The notes under the pieces are model-generated. The model did no database searches. It was not told where the DNA came from and saw only the letters and a list, made by a program, of their open reading frames with translations. A DNA stretch of 64,000 bases from Gemmatimonadota bacterium (GTDB lineage: Bacteria > Gemmatimonadota > Gemmatimonadetes > Gemmatimonadales > GWC2-71-9): assembly GCA_003169895.1 (NCBI GenBank), contig PNAE01000013.1:182565-246564 (forward strand), in the 5' to 3' direction. Shown here in pieces: positions 1-7,312 of this stretch (positions are counted from its first letter, which is position 1; each line of letters opens with the position of its first letter). A program made the position numbers and the translations under genes.

Positions 1-112
1 CCATCTCGAAATTGCCGGCAATCTCGCCCGCGGCGAGGTCCCTGGTCTTGAGCAACTGGAGGATCCGCCGGCGAGTCGGATCAGCCAATGCGCGGAACGT
101 CTGGTCTATCAT
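1..112 (-). CDS. ArsR-family transcriptional regulator, N-terminal fragment (cut by window edge)
   Basis: Reading leftward from the ATG at 110-112, 37 codons stay open to the window edge. The translation begins MIDQTFRALADPTRRRILQL and continues LLKTRDLAAGEIAGNF. The pattern F-x-ALADPTRRxIL followed by a helix with GEIA is the classic start of an ArsR/SmtB winged-helix repressor. Whether it senses metals cannot be told because the sensing helices lie outside the window. The short AT-rich stretch just upstream (about 113-137), standing out in GC-rich DNA, is the likely promoter/operator. The family call is fairly safe; the ligand is unknown. Confidence 0.8.
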   Translation of the reverse strand, partial: MIDQTFRALADPTRRRILQLLKTRDLAAGEIAGNFEM

Positions 113-137
113 AGATACTTATATAATCATCTAATCA
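113..137. promoter_or_regulatory. AT-rich promoter/operator-like stretch upstream of the ArsR gene
   Basis: This is a short, strongly AT-rich patch containing the 8-bp palindrome TTATATAA (119-126), immediately before the ArsR start and in a window that is otherwise GC-rich. ArsR proteins usually repress their own AT-rich promoters, so autoregulation is a reasonable inference. No exact -35/-10 pair is claimed. Confidence 0.4.
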
Positions 138-176
138 CAGGACCGCCAGGCCTCCGGTCGTCGGGCGTCGCCGGGC

Positions 177-1151
177 CTACACCACGCGATCCGGCACCGT
201 CCGCCCGTCGAAGAACGCCGCCAGGTTTTCGATCGCGCGAAATCCCATTGCCTCGCGGGTTTCCCTTGTGGCCGACCCCAGGTGCGGTAGCAACACCGCA
301 TTCTCGAGGCCGAGGTAACGGCGGTCGATATTGGGCTCGCCGCGAAAGACATCGAGGCCGGCGCCGGCGAGATGCCCGGACTTCAGTGCAGCGATCACGG
401 CATCGTCAACGACGACATCGCCGCGCGCCGTGTTGATCAGGAACGCTCCGGGCTTCATCTGCGCCAGCCGCGCGGCGTTCATCATGCCGCGGGTCGCAGG
501 CGTGCTGGGACAGTGCAGCGACACGACGTCCGACTCCGCCAGCAGCGCCGCCAGCGTCGCCCTCGGCTCGGCGCCCACAGCGGCGAGTTCCACCGGCGAC
601 GGCGGCGACGGATCGAAGCAGAGCACCCGCATGCCAAAGCCGTGATGAGCGCGCCGGGCGAGCGCGCGGGCAATGCGTCCCATGCCGACCAGGCCGAGGA
701 CCTTGCCGGCGACGCGGGCTCCCATCAGGTGGGTCGGGCGCCAGCCCAGCCAGCGTCCGGAGCGCAATTCACGCTCGCCCTCTCCGGCTCGACGCATCGT
801 CATCAGGATCAGTGTCATCGCCAAGTCCGCCGTGCAGTCGGTCAGCACGTCGGGTGTGTTGGTGACGACGATCTCGTGTGCCTGCGCGGCGGGGAGGTCG
901 ATGTTTTCGTAGCCGACACCGAAGTTGGCGATGATGCGGGTTCGGATCGGATACGCCGCGAGCACCTCCGCCGTCAGCCTGTCAGTGACGGTTGACAGGA
1001 GGCCATCCGCCTGGCCCAGCACGCGCTGCAGGCCCTCGGCATTGGTCGGCTCATCGCGCCGGGAAAGTTCGACGTCGAACCGCTCGCGCAATGCCGCTTC
1101 CACCGAAGCGGGCAGGCGGCGCGTCACGATCACCTTCGGCGCCGCGCTCAC
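177..1151 (-). CDS. D-isomer-specific 2-hydroxyacid dehydrogenase (hydroxypyruvate/glyoxylate reductase type)
   Basis: This is a 324-residue NAD(P)H-dependent reductase of the D-2-hydroxyacid dehydrogenase family. The nucleotide-binding motif GLVGMGRIARA sits mid-protein. The catalytic arginine is in NTARGDVV, and the Glu/His pair falls in FRGEPN and LPHLGSAT near the C-terminus, as in glyoxylate/hydroxypyruvate reductases (GyaR/GhrB type). I place the start at the GTG at 1151 because the family N-terminus (VSAAPKVIVTRRLP) begins there and a GAGG lies about 7 bases upstream; an open frame continues to 1310 but looks non-coding. The divergent neighbour is a glycerate 2-kinase, so hydroxypyruvate to glycerate is the most likely reaction. 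The exact substrate is inferred. Confidence 0.85.
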   Translation of the reverse strand: MSAAPKVIVTRRLPASVEAALRERFDVELSRRDEPTNAEGLQRVLGQADGLLSTVTDRLTAEVLAAYPIRTRIIANFGVGYENIDLPAAQAHEIVVTNTPDVLTDCTADLAMTLILMTMRRAGEGERELRSGRWLGWRPTHLMGARVAGKVLGLVGMGRIARALARRAHHGFGMRVLCFDPSPPSPVELAAVGAEPRATLAALLAESDVVSLHCPSTPATRGMMNAARLAQMKPGAFLINTARGDVVVDDAVIAALKSGHLAGAGLDVFRGEPNIDRRYLGLENAVLLPHLGSATRETREAMGFRAIENLAAFFDGRTVPDRVV

Positions 1152-1358
1152 GCGAACGCCTCGCGCAACCGTGTGGACGGTACCGCAGTAATCCGATATC
1201 CGCGCGGCGCCCTGAACCGCCTTGCGGTCACTCCATGTGCAACACAACCCATGGCTCGTCCCTTCTGCATCAGCACCGAACCCGAATGCTGCGGACCGTA
1301 GTGTAATCAAAATCGACGCCGCGGCGGTATTATTGACGCCGATGCTCGTGGAGCCACC

Positions 1359-2699
1359 GTGAGTGCAATCGAAGGCGCGACCGAGCTGCTACACCGCTGT
1401 TACCGCGCGGCGGTGGCTGCGGTCCAGCCGGCTACGGCGCTGTGGGCGCCCTTGCGCGCCGCTCCCGCGAGCCCGGAGCCCTGCTGGCTGATCAGCGTTG
1501 GCAAAGCGGCATACGGCATGACGACGGCCATCACGGACTGGCTGTATGAAACGCAGCGACACCCCGCCGGCGGCGTCGTGGTCTCGCCCGGTCCGGACCC
1601 AGGTGCAAGACTGGAGCGCGCGAGGGTGATGGATCGGCGCCCGGGCGGTACCGCGAGCGATCCGGCGCGCACCTCACTCCGTTTCATCAACGGTGACCAT
1701 CCGATTCCACGCGACAATTCGGCGCGCGCCGCCGCCGCAATCGCCGAAGTCGTGCGTAAGATACCGCGCCATGCCGAAGTCCACGTCGCCATTTCCGGCG
1801 GTGCGAGTGCGCTGATCGCGGGCCCGCTCGTGGGCCTGACCATGGCCGACGTCACGTCGACGTTCGAGTTGCTGCTGACCTCCGGCCTCGACATTCATGC
1901 GATGAATGCCGTCCGCAAGCGGATTACCCGGTGGAGCGCCGGCCGACTGGCCTTGGCGCTCGCGGAGCGGCGAGTTCACGTCTGGGTGGTGTCCGACGTG
2001 CCTGGCGACGATCTCAGCAGCATCGCATCCGGTCCGTGCAGCGGTGATCCGTGGACCACGGACGCCGTGCGGCGACTGCTGACGGACTCCGGACTCATTG
2101 ACCGCCTGTCGCCCTCGGTGCGGACCGCCGTGACGCACGAAACTCCGAAGCCGGGGGACCCCGGACTGGCGGCGATCAATCCGCAGATCGTGGCGAACAA
2201 CCGGATCGCACTGACGGCCGCTGCCGACAGCGCACGGCAGTCCGGCGTCACGGCCCGGGTGATGCGCGACCCGCTGACAGGCGACGCGGCCGCGATGGGG
2301 CGGCGGATCGCCAACGCGATGCGAGCCGCTTCGGGATCGCCGCCGCAGGTGTTGCTGTGGGGCGGCGAGACAACGGTGACGATCGCCGGTACGTCCGGAA
2401 TGGGCGGTCGCTCGCAGGAACTCGCGCTGGCGGCGGCGCAGGTACTGCACGAGACGCAGACGGGTGGGGTGCTCCTTGCGGCCGGAACCGATGGCCGGGA
2501 CGGGCCCACCGATGCTGCCGGGGCGTTGGTCCGCAGCGATACGTGGCAACGCATGACGGACGCCGGTCGCGATCCCGCGGCTGACCTGTCTCATCACGAC
2601 GCATATCCGGCCCTCGATGCCGCCCAAGCGCTGGTGCGAACCGGGACGACTGGGACCAACGTGATGGACATCGCAGTCGCGGTTACTGGAGTGCGCTGA
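1359..2699 (+). CDS. glycerate 2-kinase (MOFRL/DUF4147 family)
   Basis: The protein has 446 residues, in the range expected for bacterial glycerate 2-kinases of the GckA/TtuD type. Its N-terminal domain (DUF4147) contains VGKAAYGM and NGDHPIP-like segments. The C-terminal MOFRL domain shows GGETTVT, GGRSQELAL and GTDGRDGPTDAAGA, which are the family signatures. It phosphorylates D-glycerate to 2-phosphoglycerate with ATP in the cytoplasm. It starts with GTG at 1359, shortly downstream of a TATTAT (1328-1333) that could be a weak -10. It is transcribed away from the hydroxypyruvate reductase, making a glycerate-salvage pair. Its last 17 bases overlap the convergent gene at 2683-3081. Confidence 0.9.
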   Translation: MSAIEGATELLHRCYRAAVAAVQPATALWAPLRAAPASPEPCWLISVGKAAYGMTTAITDWLYETQRHPAGGVVVSPGPDPGARLERARVMDRRPGGTASDPARTSLRFINGDHPIPRDNSARAAAAIAEVVRKIPRHAEVHVAISGGASALIAGPLVGLTMADVTSTFELLLTSGLDIHAMNAVRKRITRWSAGRLALALAERRVHVWVVSDVPGDDLSSIASGPCSGDPWTTDAVRRLLTDSGLIDRLSPSVRTAVTHETPKPGDPGLAAINPQIVANNRIALTAAADSARQSGVTARVMRDPLTGDAAAMGRRIANAMRAASGSPPQVLLWGGETTVTIAGTSGMGGRSQELALAAAQVLHETQTGGVLLAAGTDGRDGPTDAAGALVRSDTWQRMTDAGRDPAADLSHHDAYPALDAAQALVRTGTTGTNVMDIAVAVTGVR

Positions 2700-3081
2700 G
2701 CAGCGCCTTCATGAAGACACCATGGGCGACGGCCACATCTGGAGACCGCTGGACGAACTCGAAGTAGCGCTGCTGGAAATCACTCCCCGACTCATCGGGG
2801 CGCAGCAGATCGCGCGCGGTTGCCAGCAACGCCGGCAGCTTCAGTTGACCCTCGGGCACCTGGTCGAGCATCGCCTCATCCAGCGCGGCGATGAGCGCCG
2901 TCATCGGGCGCAGCCAGAGGAACCAGGGGTCGTGGATCGCCAGCTGCAGGAACTCGGCGTTGCCGGCGATGCGGCCGTTCATCGCCTCCCAGGCGATGCG
3001 CTCGGCGGCAAGCAGAGCGCGATGGAGCCCGAGCACGGCATTGCGCGTTGGCTCCAGGCGGGCGGCGATGTTGCTTGTCAT
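2683..3081 (-). CDS. conserved-looking hypothetical protein, 132 aa
   Basis: I do not recognise this family. The product is a mostly alpha-helical soluble protein with no signal peptide, membrane span or cysteine motif. It has tryptophan/phenylalanine-rich patches in the middle (WEAMNGR, DPWFLWLRP) and a C-terminal helix ending FMKALLSALQ. The ATG at 3079-3081 has a GAGG about 8 bases upstream, and codon bias matches the neighbours, so it looks like a real gene. It converges on the glycerate kinase and overlaps its 3' end by 17 bases. No function is proposed. Confidence 0.7.
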   Translation of the reverse strand: MTSNIAARLEPTRNAVLGLHRALLAAERIAWEAMNGRIAGNAEFLQLAIHDPWFLWLRPMTALIAALDEAMLDQVPEGQLKLPALLATARDLLRPDESGSDFQQRYFEFVQRSPDVAVAHGVFMKALLSALQ

Positions 3082-3231
3082 GAAGCGACCTCGGTAATCA
3101 GGACGTTCTGCATGTCGGTGCCATCACTCGGACGGCGACCGCCGCGAAGCCCGAGCGTGCACCGGCGCGCGACAACGACGTCATTCTCTGCGGCGCCGCG
3201 AATTCCCGCGGTCACACCCGACGGAGGAGTC

Positions 3232-3456
3232 ATGCCAGCCAAGCGATCCAGCGGTTCAATCCATCGGCGCTACGGCAAAGCGGCCGCGAAGAGTGTCGAG
3301 AGCGCGATGCACCGGGAGAAGGCCGGTACGCTCCGAAGCGGCAAGGGCGGGCGCGGCGGCAAGGTGACCAGCCGCAAGCAAGCGATCGCAATCGGACTTT
3401 CCGAAGCGCGGAAGAAGGGCGCCAAAGTGCCGCGCAAGCCGTCTTCGAGCTCCTAG
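3232..3456 (+). CDS. small basic DUF6496-like protein, 74 aa
   Basis: A 74-residue, very lysine/arginine-rich protein preceded by a strong ribosome-binding site (GGAGGAG at 3223-3229) three bases before the ATG. It contains SGKGGRGGKVTSRKQ and then AIAIGLSEARKKGAKVP, the hallmark of the DUF6496 family of small, probably nucleic-acid-binding basic proteins. The same reading frame is open from 2722, but the upstream part is antisense to the 132-residue gene and is not coding. The stop (3454-3456) overlaps the stop of the convergent LytR_C gene. Nucleic-acid binding is an inference from charge only. Confidence 0.75.
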   Translation: MPAKRSSGSIHRRYGKAAAKSVESAMHREKAGTLRSGKGGRGGKVTSRKQAIAIGLSEARKKGAKVPRKPSSSS

Positions 3457-3896
3457 GGTGAAGTTCCGGAGCCGGGCACGAACTCCCGGCCGAGCAGGAC
3501 GGTCAGGTCGACCAACCGCGCGGCATCCGGAACCTCGATGACCTCGGCGTCACCGAGCGCTTCGATCACCCGGCCAACGCCGGTGGTGTCGCGGCGCCGG
3601 ACCAGTACCTGGTTGCGCGCACGCCCGGCCAGCGCGGAATCGGCGTTGCCGAAGTACACGACGTCGAGCCTGGCACGTCGCAGCAACAACATGCCGACGC
3701 GTGCCGCGCCGACCTTCCCGCCGGAATTGAGCACCTCGACGGTAACCCGATGCGGGAGGTCGGGCGCCGCTGCCTGCTCGGCGCGATGCACCGGGACCCG
3801 GGCTCGGCGCCAGACCCAGACGGCCAGCGCCACGAGTCCCAGCACGGCGACGACCCCAATCGCCTGGAGCGTCCGCTTGCGACTCGTCAACCGCAT
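3453..3896 (-). CDS. membrane-anchored LytR C-terminal-domain protein
   Basis: About 147 residues from the ATG at 3894-3896. A basic N-terminus (MRLTSRKR) is followed by one hydrophobic span (about residues 11-27, AIGVVAVLGLVALAVWVW). A small outer domain starting VTVEVLNSGGKVGAARV then resembles the LytR_C domain, with VVYFGNAD and DLTVLLG typical of it. It is probably an extracytoplasmic, cell-wall-associated protein. An upstream in-frame ATG exists (3968), but the hydrophobic anchor fits the 3896 start, which overlaps the end of the HD gene by 10 bases. YqeK-like and LytR_C genes are often neighbours (with nadD and rsfS, which are absent here). Confidence 0.75.
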   Translation of the reverse strand: MRLTSRKRTLQAIGVVAVLGLVALAVWVWRRARVPVHRAEQAAAPDLPHRVTVEVLNSGGKVGAARVGMLLLRRARLDVVYFGNADSALAGRARNQVLVRRRDTTGVGRVIEALGDAEVIEVPDAARLVDLTVLLGREFVPGSGTSP

Positions 3897-4360
3897 ATCG
3901 CCCTGCGGAAGGCGACGCTTTCGGGCGGCAGGGACCATCCCTGAGCTTCGGCATAGGTGAGCCGGCACGCCACGACGTCACGGAGAACGCCGTCCGGATC
4001 GTCAGGAAAGGCGGTCGCGAGGGCAGCGCGCGCCGGCCGATCGAAGCTCCGGCCCGGCTCGAGAAAGTCAGCGCAATAGAGCGCGCGACCGGTCCACCCC
4101 CACCCTTCCCATCCGACCGAATGCCATCGCGCGGCGCTCAGCACGTCGGCATTCCGTTCACCTTCGAGTTCGGCGCGCGCGGCGGCGGCGGGGCCGTGAC
4201 GCAACTCGACGGGACCATCGACATGGGGCGCCCAACGGCGCATTTCGGCCTCGGGTGCATCGCGCAGCGCGTCGTGCAACCATCCCGCACGCGACCACCG
4301 GCGCGCTTCGTCCTCTGCCAGCTTGAGCGTCACCGCCCAGCTTCGCAGCAGCGCAACCAC
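3887..4360 (-). CDS. YqeK-like HD-domain phosphohydrolase (start uncertain)
   Basis: The frame encodes a small HD-superfamily hydrolase: AGWLHDALRD carries the HD pair, ELRHGPAAA the next His, and RWHSVG and YCADFLEP the last ligands. This matches YqeK-type diadenosine-tetraphosphate hydrolases. The only standard start in frame is the GTG at 4360. The conserved first metal-ligand histidine (RRAHVGR, codon at 4370-4372) lies upstream of it in the same open frame, which continues back to a TGA near the panC end with no ATG, GTG, TTG or CTG. The true start may be an ATC (4394-4396), or there may be a frameshift. It sits directly behind panC. Confidence 0.7.
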   Translation of the reverse strand: MVALLRSWAVTLKLAEDEARRWSRAGWLHDALRDAPEAEMRRWAPHVDGPVELRHGPAAAARAELEGERNADVLSAARWHSVGWEGWGWTGRALYCADFLEPGRSFDRPARAALATAFPDDPDGVLRDVVACRLTYAEAQGWSLPPESVAFRRAICG

Positions 4361-4400
4361 ACGTCCGACGTGGGCCCGCCGCGCTGACGATACGATGGCC

Positions 4401-4420
4401 CAGGACGGTAGCCCGTCCTG
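4401..4420. repeat. perfect 8-bp stem inverted repeat before the HD gene
   Basis: CAGGACGG and CCGTCCTG form a perfect 8-bp stem around a 4-base TAGC loop. It lies between the panC stop and the first conserved codons of the YqeK-like gene, with no T-run, so it is more likely a translational or mRNA-stability element than a terminator. Confidence 0.55.
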
Positions 4421-4451
4421 AGCTGGCGCATCGAAGGCTTCCGTCGCACTG

Positions 4452-5306
4452 CTAGGCGTATGCCTCTCCGAGAATCACATTGTCGATCAGGCGGGTCCTG
4501 CCGACGAGCGCCGCCACCGCCACGATGATACCCGCCACGGCTCGCGTAACCGGAGCAAGCCGCTCCGGCTCGACGATTACAACGTAGTCGACAACGACAC
4601 CGGGCTCGGCGTGAAGTATCTCTTCCATGCGCGCGCGTAGGACACCGGCATCGGTCTCCCCATCCCGCCATTCCGCCGCGACGGCGCGTAACGCTCGGGA
4701 CAACGCGAGGGCCGACGCGCGTTCGGTGGGCGACAAATACGTGTTTCGCGAGCTCAGGGCCAATCCATCGGGCTCGCGCTGGATCGGAACGACGGTCAGC
4801 CGCACTGCGAAGTCGAGTTCGCGAATCATTCTGCGAACCAGGATCACCTGCTGAATATCCTTCTGGCCGAAAAATGCAATGTCGGGCGCGATGATGTTGA
4901 ACAGTTTGGCCACCACCGTGAGCACGCCGTCAAAGTGACCGGGTCGCACCGCGCCCTCGAGCCGTGATCCGACCTCGCCGGCGACCACGCGCACATCGGA
5001 GCCCGCGCCGTACATCTCCGCGGCAGAAGGAGTGAACAGCACGTCGACGCCGCGCGCGGCGGCGAGATCCCGGTCGCGGACGGGGTCGCGCGGATACCGG
5101 GCGAAGTCCTCGTGCGGGCCGAACTGCAGGGGGTTGACGAACGCACTGAGGATGACGCAGTCGCTCGACTGCCGCGCCGCATCGACCAGGCTGAGGTGGC
5201 CGGCGTGCAGGGATCCCATCGTCGCCACCAAGCCGATGGTCCGGCCGGTCGCACGCTCCTTTGCCAGCCGCGCACGCAGCGAGGCGATCGTGCTGAATTC
5301 TTCCAT
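4452..5306 (-). CDS. panC: pantothenate synthetase (pantoate-beta-alanine ligase)
   Basis: A 284-residue protein of normal PanC length. It shows the nucleotide-binding ATMGSLHAGH motif near residue 30, the FVNPLQFGP strand, FGQKDIQQ mid-protein, and REPDGLALSSRN, the KMSKS-like region of the family. It joins pantoate and beta-alanine using ATP in the last step of pantothenate synthesis. The ATG at 5304-5306 follows the panB stop by three bases, so panB and panC are translationally coupled within the leftward run. Confidence 0.96.
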   Translation of the reverse strand: MEEFSTIASLRARLAKERATGRTIGLVATMGSLHAGHLSLVDAARQSSDCVILSAFVNPLQFGPHEDFARYPRDPVRDRDLAAARGVDVLFTPSAAEMYGAGSDVRVVAGEVGSRLEGAVRPGHFDGVLTVVAKLFNIIAPDIAFFGQKDIQQVILVRRMIRELDFAVRLTVVPIQREPDGLALSSRNTYLSPTERASALALSRALRAVAAEWRDGETDAGVLRARMEEILHAEPGVVVDYVVIVEPERLAPVTRAVAGIIVAVAALVGRTRLIDNVILGEAYA

Positions 5307-5309
5307 GGC

Positions 5310-6113
5310 TCAGTCGAACGAGTGAATGTCGTCGGGATACGCGCCGCTGCGTACCTCGGTGGCATACTGCGTGACCGCCTGACGCACCACCTCGGCCAGC
5401 TCCGCATAGCGCTTGAGAAACCGCGGCGAGAACTCATCATTGAGCCCGAGCATGTCGTGCAGCACCAGGACCTGGCCATCGCAGCCGTTGCCCGCGCCGA
5501 TGCCGATGGTCGGAATCGCCAGCATCCCGGAAATCTCCGCCGCCAGCCCCTTGGGCACCAGTTCCAGCACCACGGCGCATGCCCCGGCGGCCTCGAGCGC
5601 GGCAGCGTCCTCGCGCAGACGTGCGGCAGTCGCGCTGTCGCGCCCCTGCACTCGCGGCCCGAGGAGGTTGATCGACTGCGGCGTGAACCCGAGGTGGCCG
5701 ATCACCGGAATGCCGCGGTCGACCAGCGCGCGGATGGTCGGCGCCATCGCGGTGCCGCCCTCCAGCTTCACCGCGTGACAGTCGGTGTCCGCCAGCACGC
5801 GACCGGCGTTGCGCACCGCTTCTTCGATGCTGACCTGATAGGACAGGAACGGCAGGTCGACGATGACCGGCGTGTGGGCCGCACCGCGGCGCACGCTCGC
5901 CGCGTGATAGATCATCTGGTCGAGGGTCGCGCTCAACGTCGACGGGCGGCCACCGAGCACCTGGTTGAGCGAGTCGCCCACCAGCAGCAGATCAACGCCT
6001 GCCGATTCGAGGAGGCGGGCGAACAAGGCGTCGTAGCAGGTCAGCATGACCAGCTTCCGGCCTTCGCGCTTGCACTCAGCCAGGTCCGGCAGCTTCACGT
6101 GACGGTCAGCCAT
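5310..6113 (-). CDS. panB: 3-methyl-2-oxobutanoate hydroxymethyltransferase
   Basis: A 267-residue PanB starting at the ATG at 6111-6113, which overlaps the folK stop by 8 bases. Family motifs include MLTCYDALFARL, VGDSLNQVLGG (metal-binding Asp), VKLEGG, GHLGFTPQS and GIGAGNGCDGQVLV. It transfers a one-carbon unit from methylene-tetrahydrofolate to 2-oxoisovalerate to make ketopantoate. No panE is beside it, but a ketopantoate-reductase-like domain occurs far away in a fusion protein at 43821-46097. There is no reason to think that fusion serves pantothenate synthesis. Confidence 0.96.
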   Translation of the reverse strand: MADRHVKLPDLAECKREGRKLVMLTCYDALFARLLESAGVDLLLVGDSLNQVLGGRPSTLSATLDQMIYHAASVRRGAAHTPVIVDLPFLSYQVSIEEAVRNAGRVLADTDCHAVKLEGGTAMAPTIRALVDRGIPVIGHLGFTPQSINLLGPRVQGRDSATAARLREDAAALEAAGACAVVLELVPKGLAAEISGMLAIPTIGIGAGNGCDGQVLVLHDMLGLNDEFSPRFLKRYAELAEVVRQAVTQYATEVRSGAYPDDIHSFD

Positions 6114-6528
6114 GCGCCTCCAGTGCGGCGATCTGCCGCGACCAGAAGGCTCGGTCGCGAAGCCCGGCATGCGGCAAGCTCAATCCGGGCAGATCGCAAA
6201 GCAGGTCACCGTACCGCACGAGGTCAAGGTCCAGGGTTCGCGAACTCCATTTTGACGGACGTTGGCGTCCGGCAGCGTGCTCAATTTCATGGCAGCGATG
6301 CAACAGGATTTGCGGCGCGATCACCGTGTCGACCATGAGCATCTGGTTGAGATACATCGGTTGGTCCAGCCCACCGAGCGGTGCGGTTTCGTCAACGGCG
6401 CTGGCCGCGACAGCGAATACGCCCGACGTATCGCCAAGACTGCGACGCGCCATTGCGAGGAACGCGGCCCGATCACCGAGATTGCTTCCTGCCGCGATCC
6501 AGGCGACGGTCGATGGCTCAGCCGGCAT
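6106..6528 (-). CDS. folK: 2-amino-4-hydroxy-6-hydroxymethyldihydropteridine diphosphokinase
   Basis: A 140-residue HPPK. The N-terminus WIAAGSNLGDR and the signature KWSSRTLDLDLVRYGD place it in FolK, which transfers pyrophosphate from ATP to the pterin in folate synthesis. I start it at the ATG at 6526-6528, overlapping the trpA end by 11 bases, because the conserved region begins there. It is slightly shorter than typical FolK at the C-terminus, where it overlaps panB. Placement next to panB makes sense because PanB consumes methylene-tetrahydrofolate. Confidence 0.92.
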   Translation of the reverse strand: MPAEPSTVAWIAAGSNLGDRAAFLAMARRSLGDTSGVFAVAASAVDETAPLGGLDQPMYLNQMLMVDTVIAPQILLHRCHEIEHAAGRQRPSKWSSRTLDLDLVRYGDLLCDLPGLSLPHAGLRDRAFWSRQIAALEAHG

Positions 6529-7312
6529 CCAATGCCGCCCGGATCGCCGAGAGAAAGCGGCCCGCCGCGGCCACGCCATCGCGACCGAGCACGTCGACCA
6601 GCGCGCTGCCAATCACGACCCCGTCGGCCAGCGCCGCAATCGCGCGCGCCTGCGCCGGTGTCGACACGCCGAAGCCGACGGCGATCGGGAGCGTGGTCGC
6701 GCGGCGAACGCGCGCGACCGACGCTTCGAGATCCGTCGCGAGCGATGTGGACGCGCCGGTTACGCCGAGCCGCGCGATGAGGTAGACAAACCCCTCGGCG
6801 CCGGCCAGTGCGCATTCCAGGCGAGCCGGCGGCGTCGTGGGTGCGACCAGGCGGATGAGGTCGAGCGAGGAGCCTTGCACCGCGCGTTCCACCGCCGGAT
6901 CAGCACCCGACGGCAAGTCGGTCAGGAGCAAGCCGGCCACGCCGATGTCCGCCGCATCGCGCAACAGCCGGTCGACGCCGTACTGCAGCACCGGATTGAA
7001 GTACGTGAACAGCACGACCGGGGTGGTAAGCCTCGCGTCCGCGATCAGTTGCAGGGTACCGGGCAGCGTCATGCCATTGGCGAGCGCGCGAAACGTGGCG
7101 GCCTGGATCGTGGGGCCGTCGGCCAGCGGATCGCTGAACGGCACGCCGACTTCGAGCACGTCAGCCTGCTCGTCGGCGGCACGGAGGGCGTCCTGCGACT
7201 CGGCGAGTGTCGGAAACCCGGCCGTCAGGTACGGAACGAGACCCGCGCGCCGCCGCTGCCGCAGCGCCCCCCAGACGTCGGTCAACTGCGAATCAGATGA
7301 AGTAGTCGCCAA
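6518..7312 (-). CDS. trpA: tryptophan synthase alpha chain
   Basis: 264 residues with LVPYLTAGFP, the catalytic Glu in VLEVGVPFSDPLADGP, YFNPVLQYG, and the phosphate-binding GFGVSTPAQ and ADGVVIGSA motifs. It cleaves indole-3-glycerol phosphate to indole, which is passed to TrpB. A TTG at 7310-7312 is the likely start, inside the last codons of the upstream HD-GYP-like gene. A second TTG nine codons later is possible. Two non-trp genes separate it from trpB, although normally the two are adjacent. Confidence 0.93.
   Translation of the reverse strand: MATTSSDSQLTDVWGALRQRRRAGLVPYLTAGFPTLAESQDALRAADEQADVLEVGVPFSDPLADGPTIQAATFRALANGMTLPGTLQLIADARLTTPVVLFTYFNPVLQYGVDRLLRDAADIGVAGLLLTDLPSGADPAVERAVQGSSLDLIRLVAPTTPPARLECALAGAEGFVYLIARLGVTGASTSLATDLEASVARVRRATTLPIAVGFGVSTPAQARAIAALADGVVIGSALVDVLGRDGVAAAGRFLSAIRAALDAG

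Noticed and set aside
2722..3231. N-terminal extension of the DUF6496-like protein
   Set aside because: The frame is open but antisense to the 132-residue gene; the strong ribosome-binding site and the family start are at 3232.
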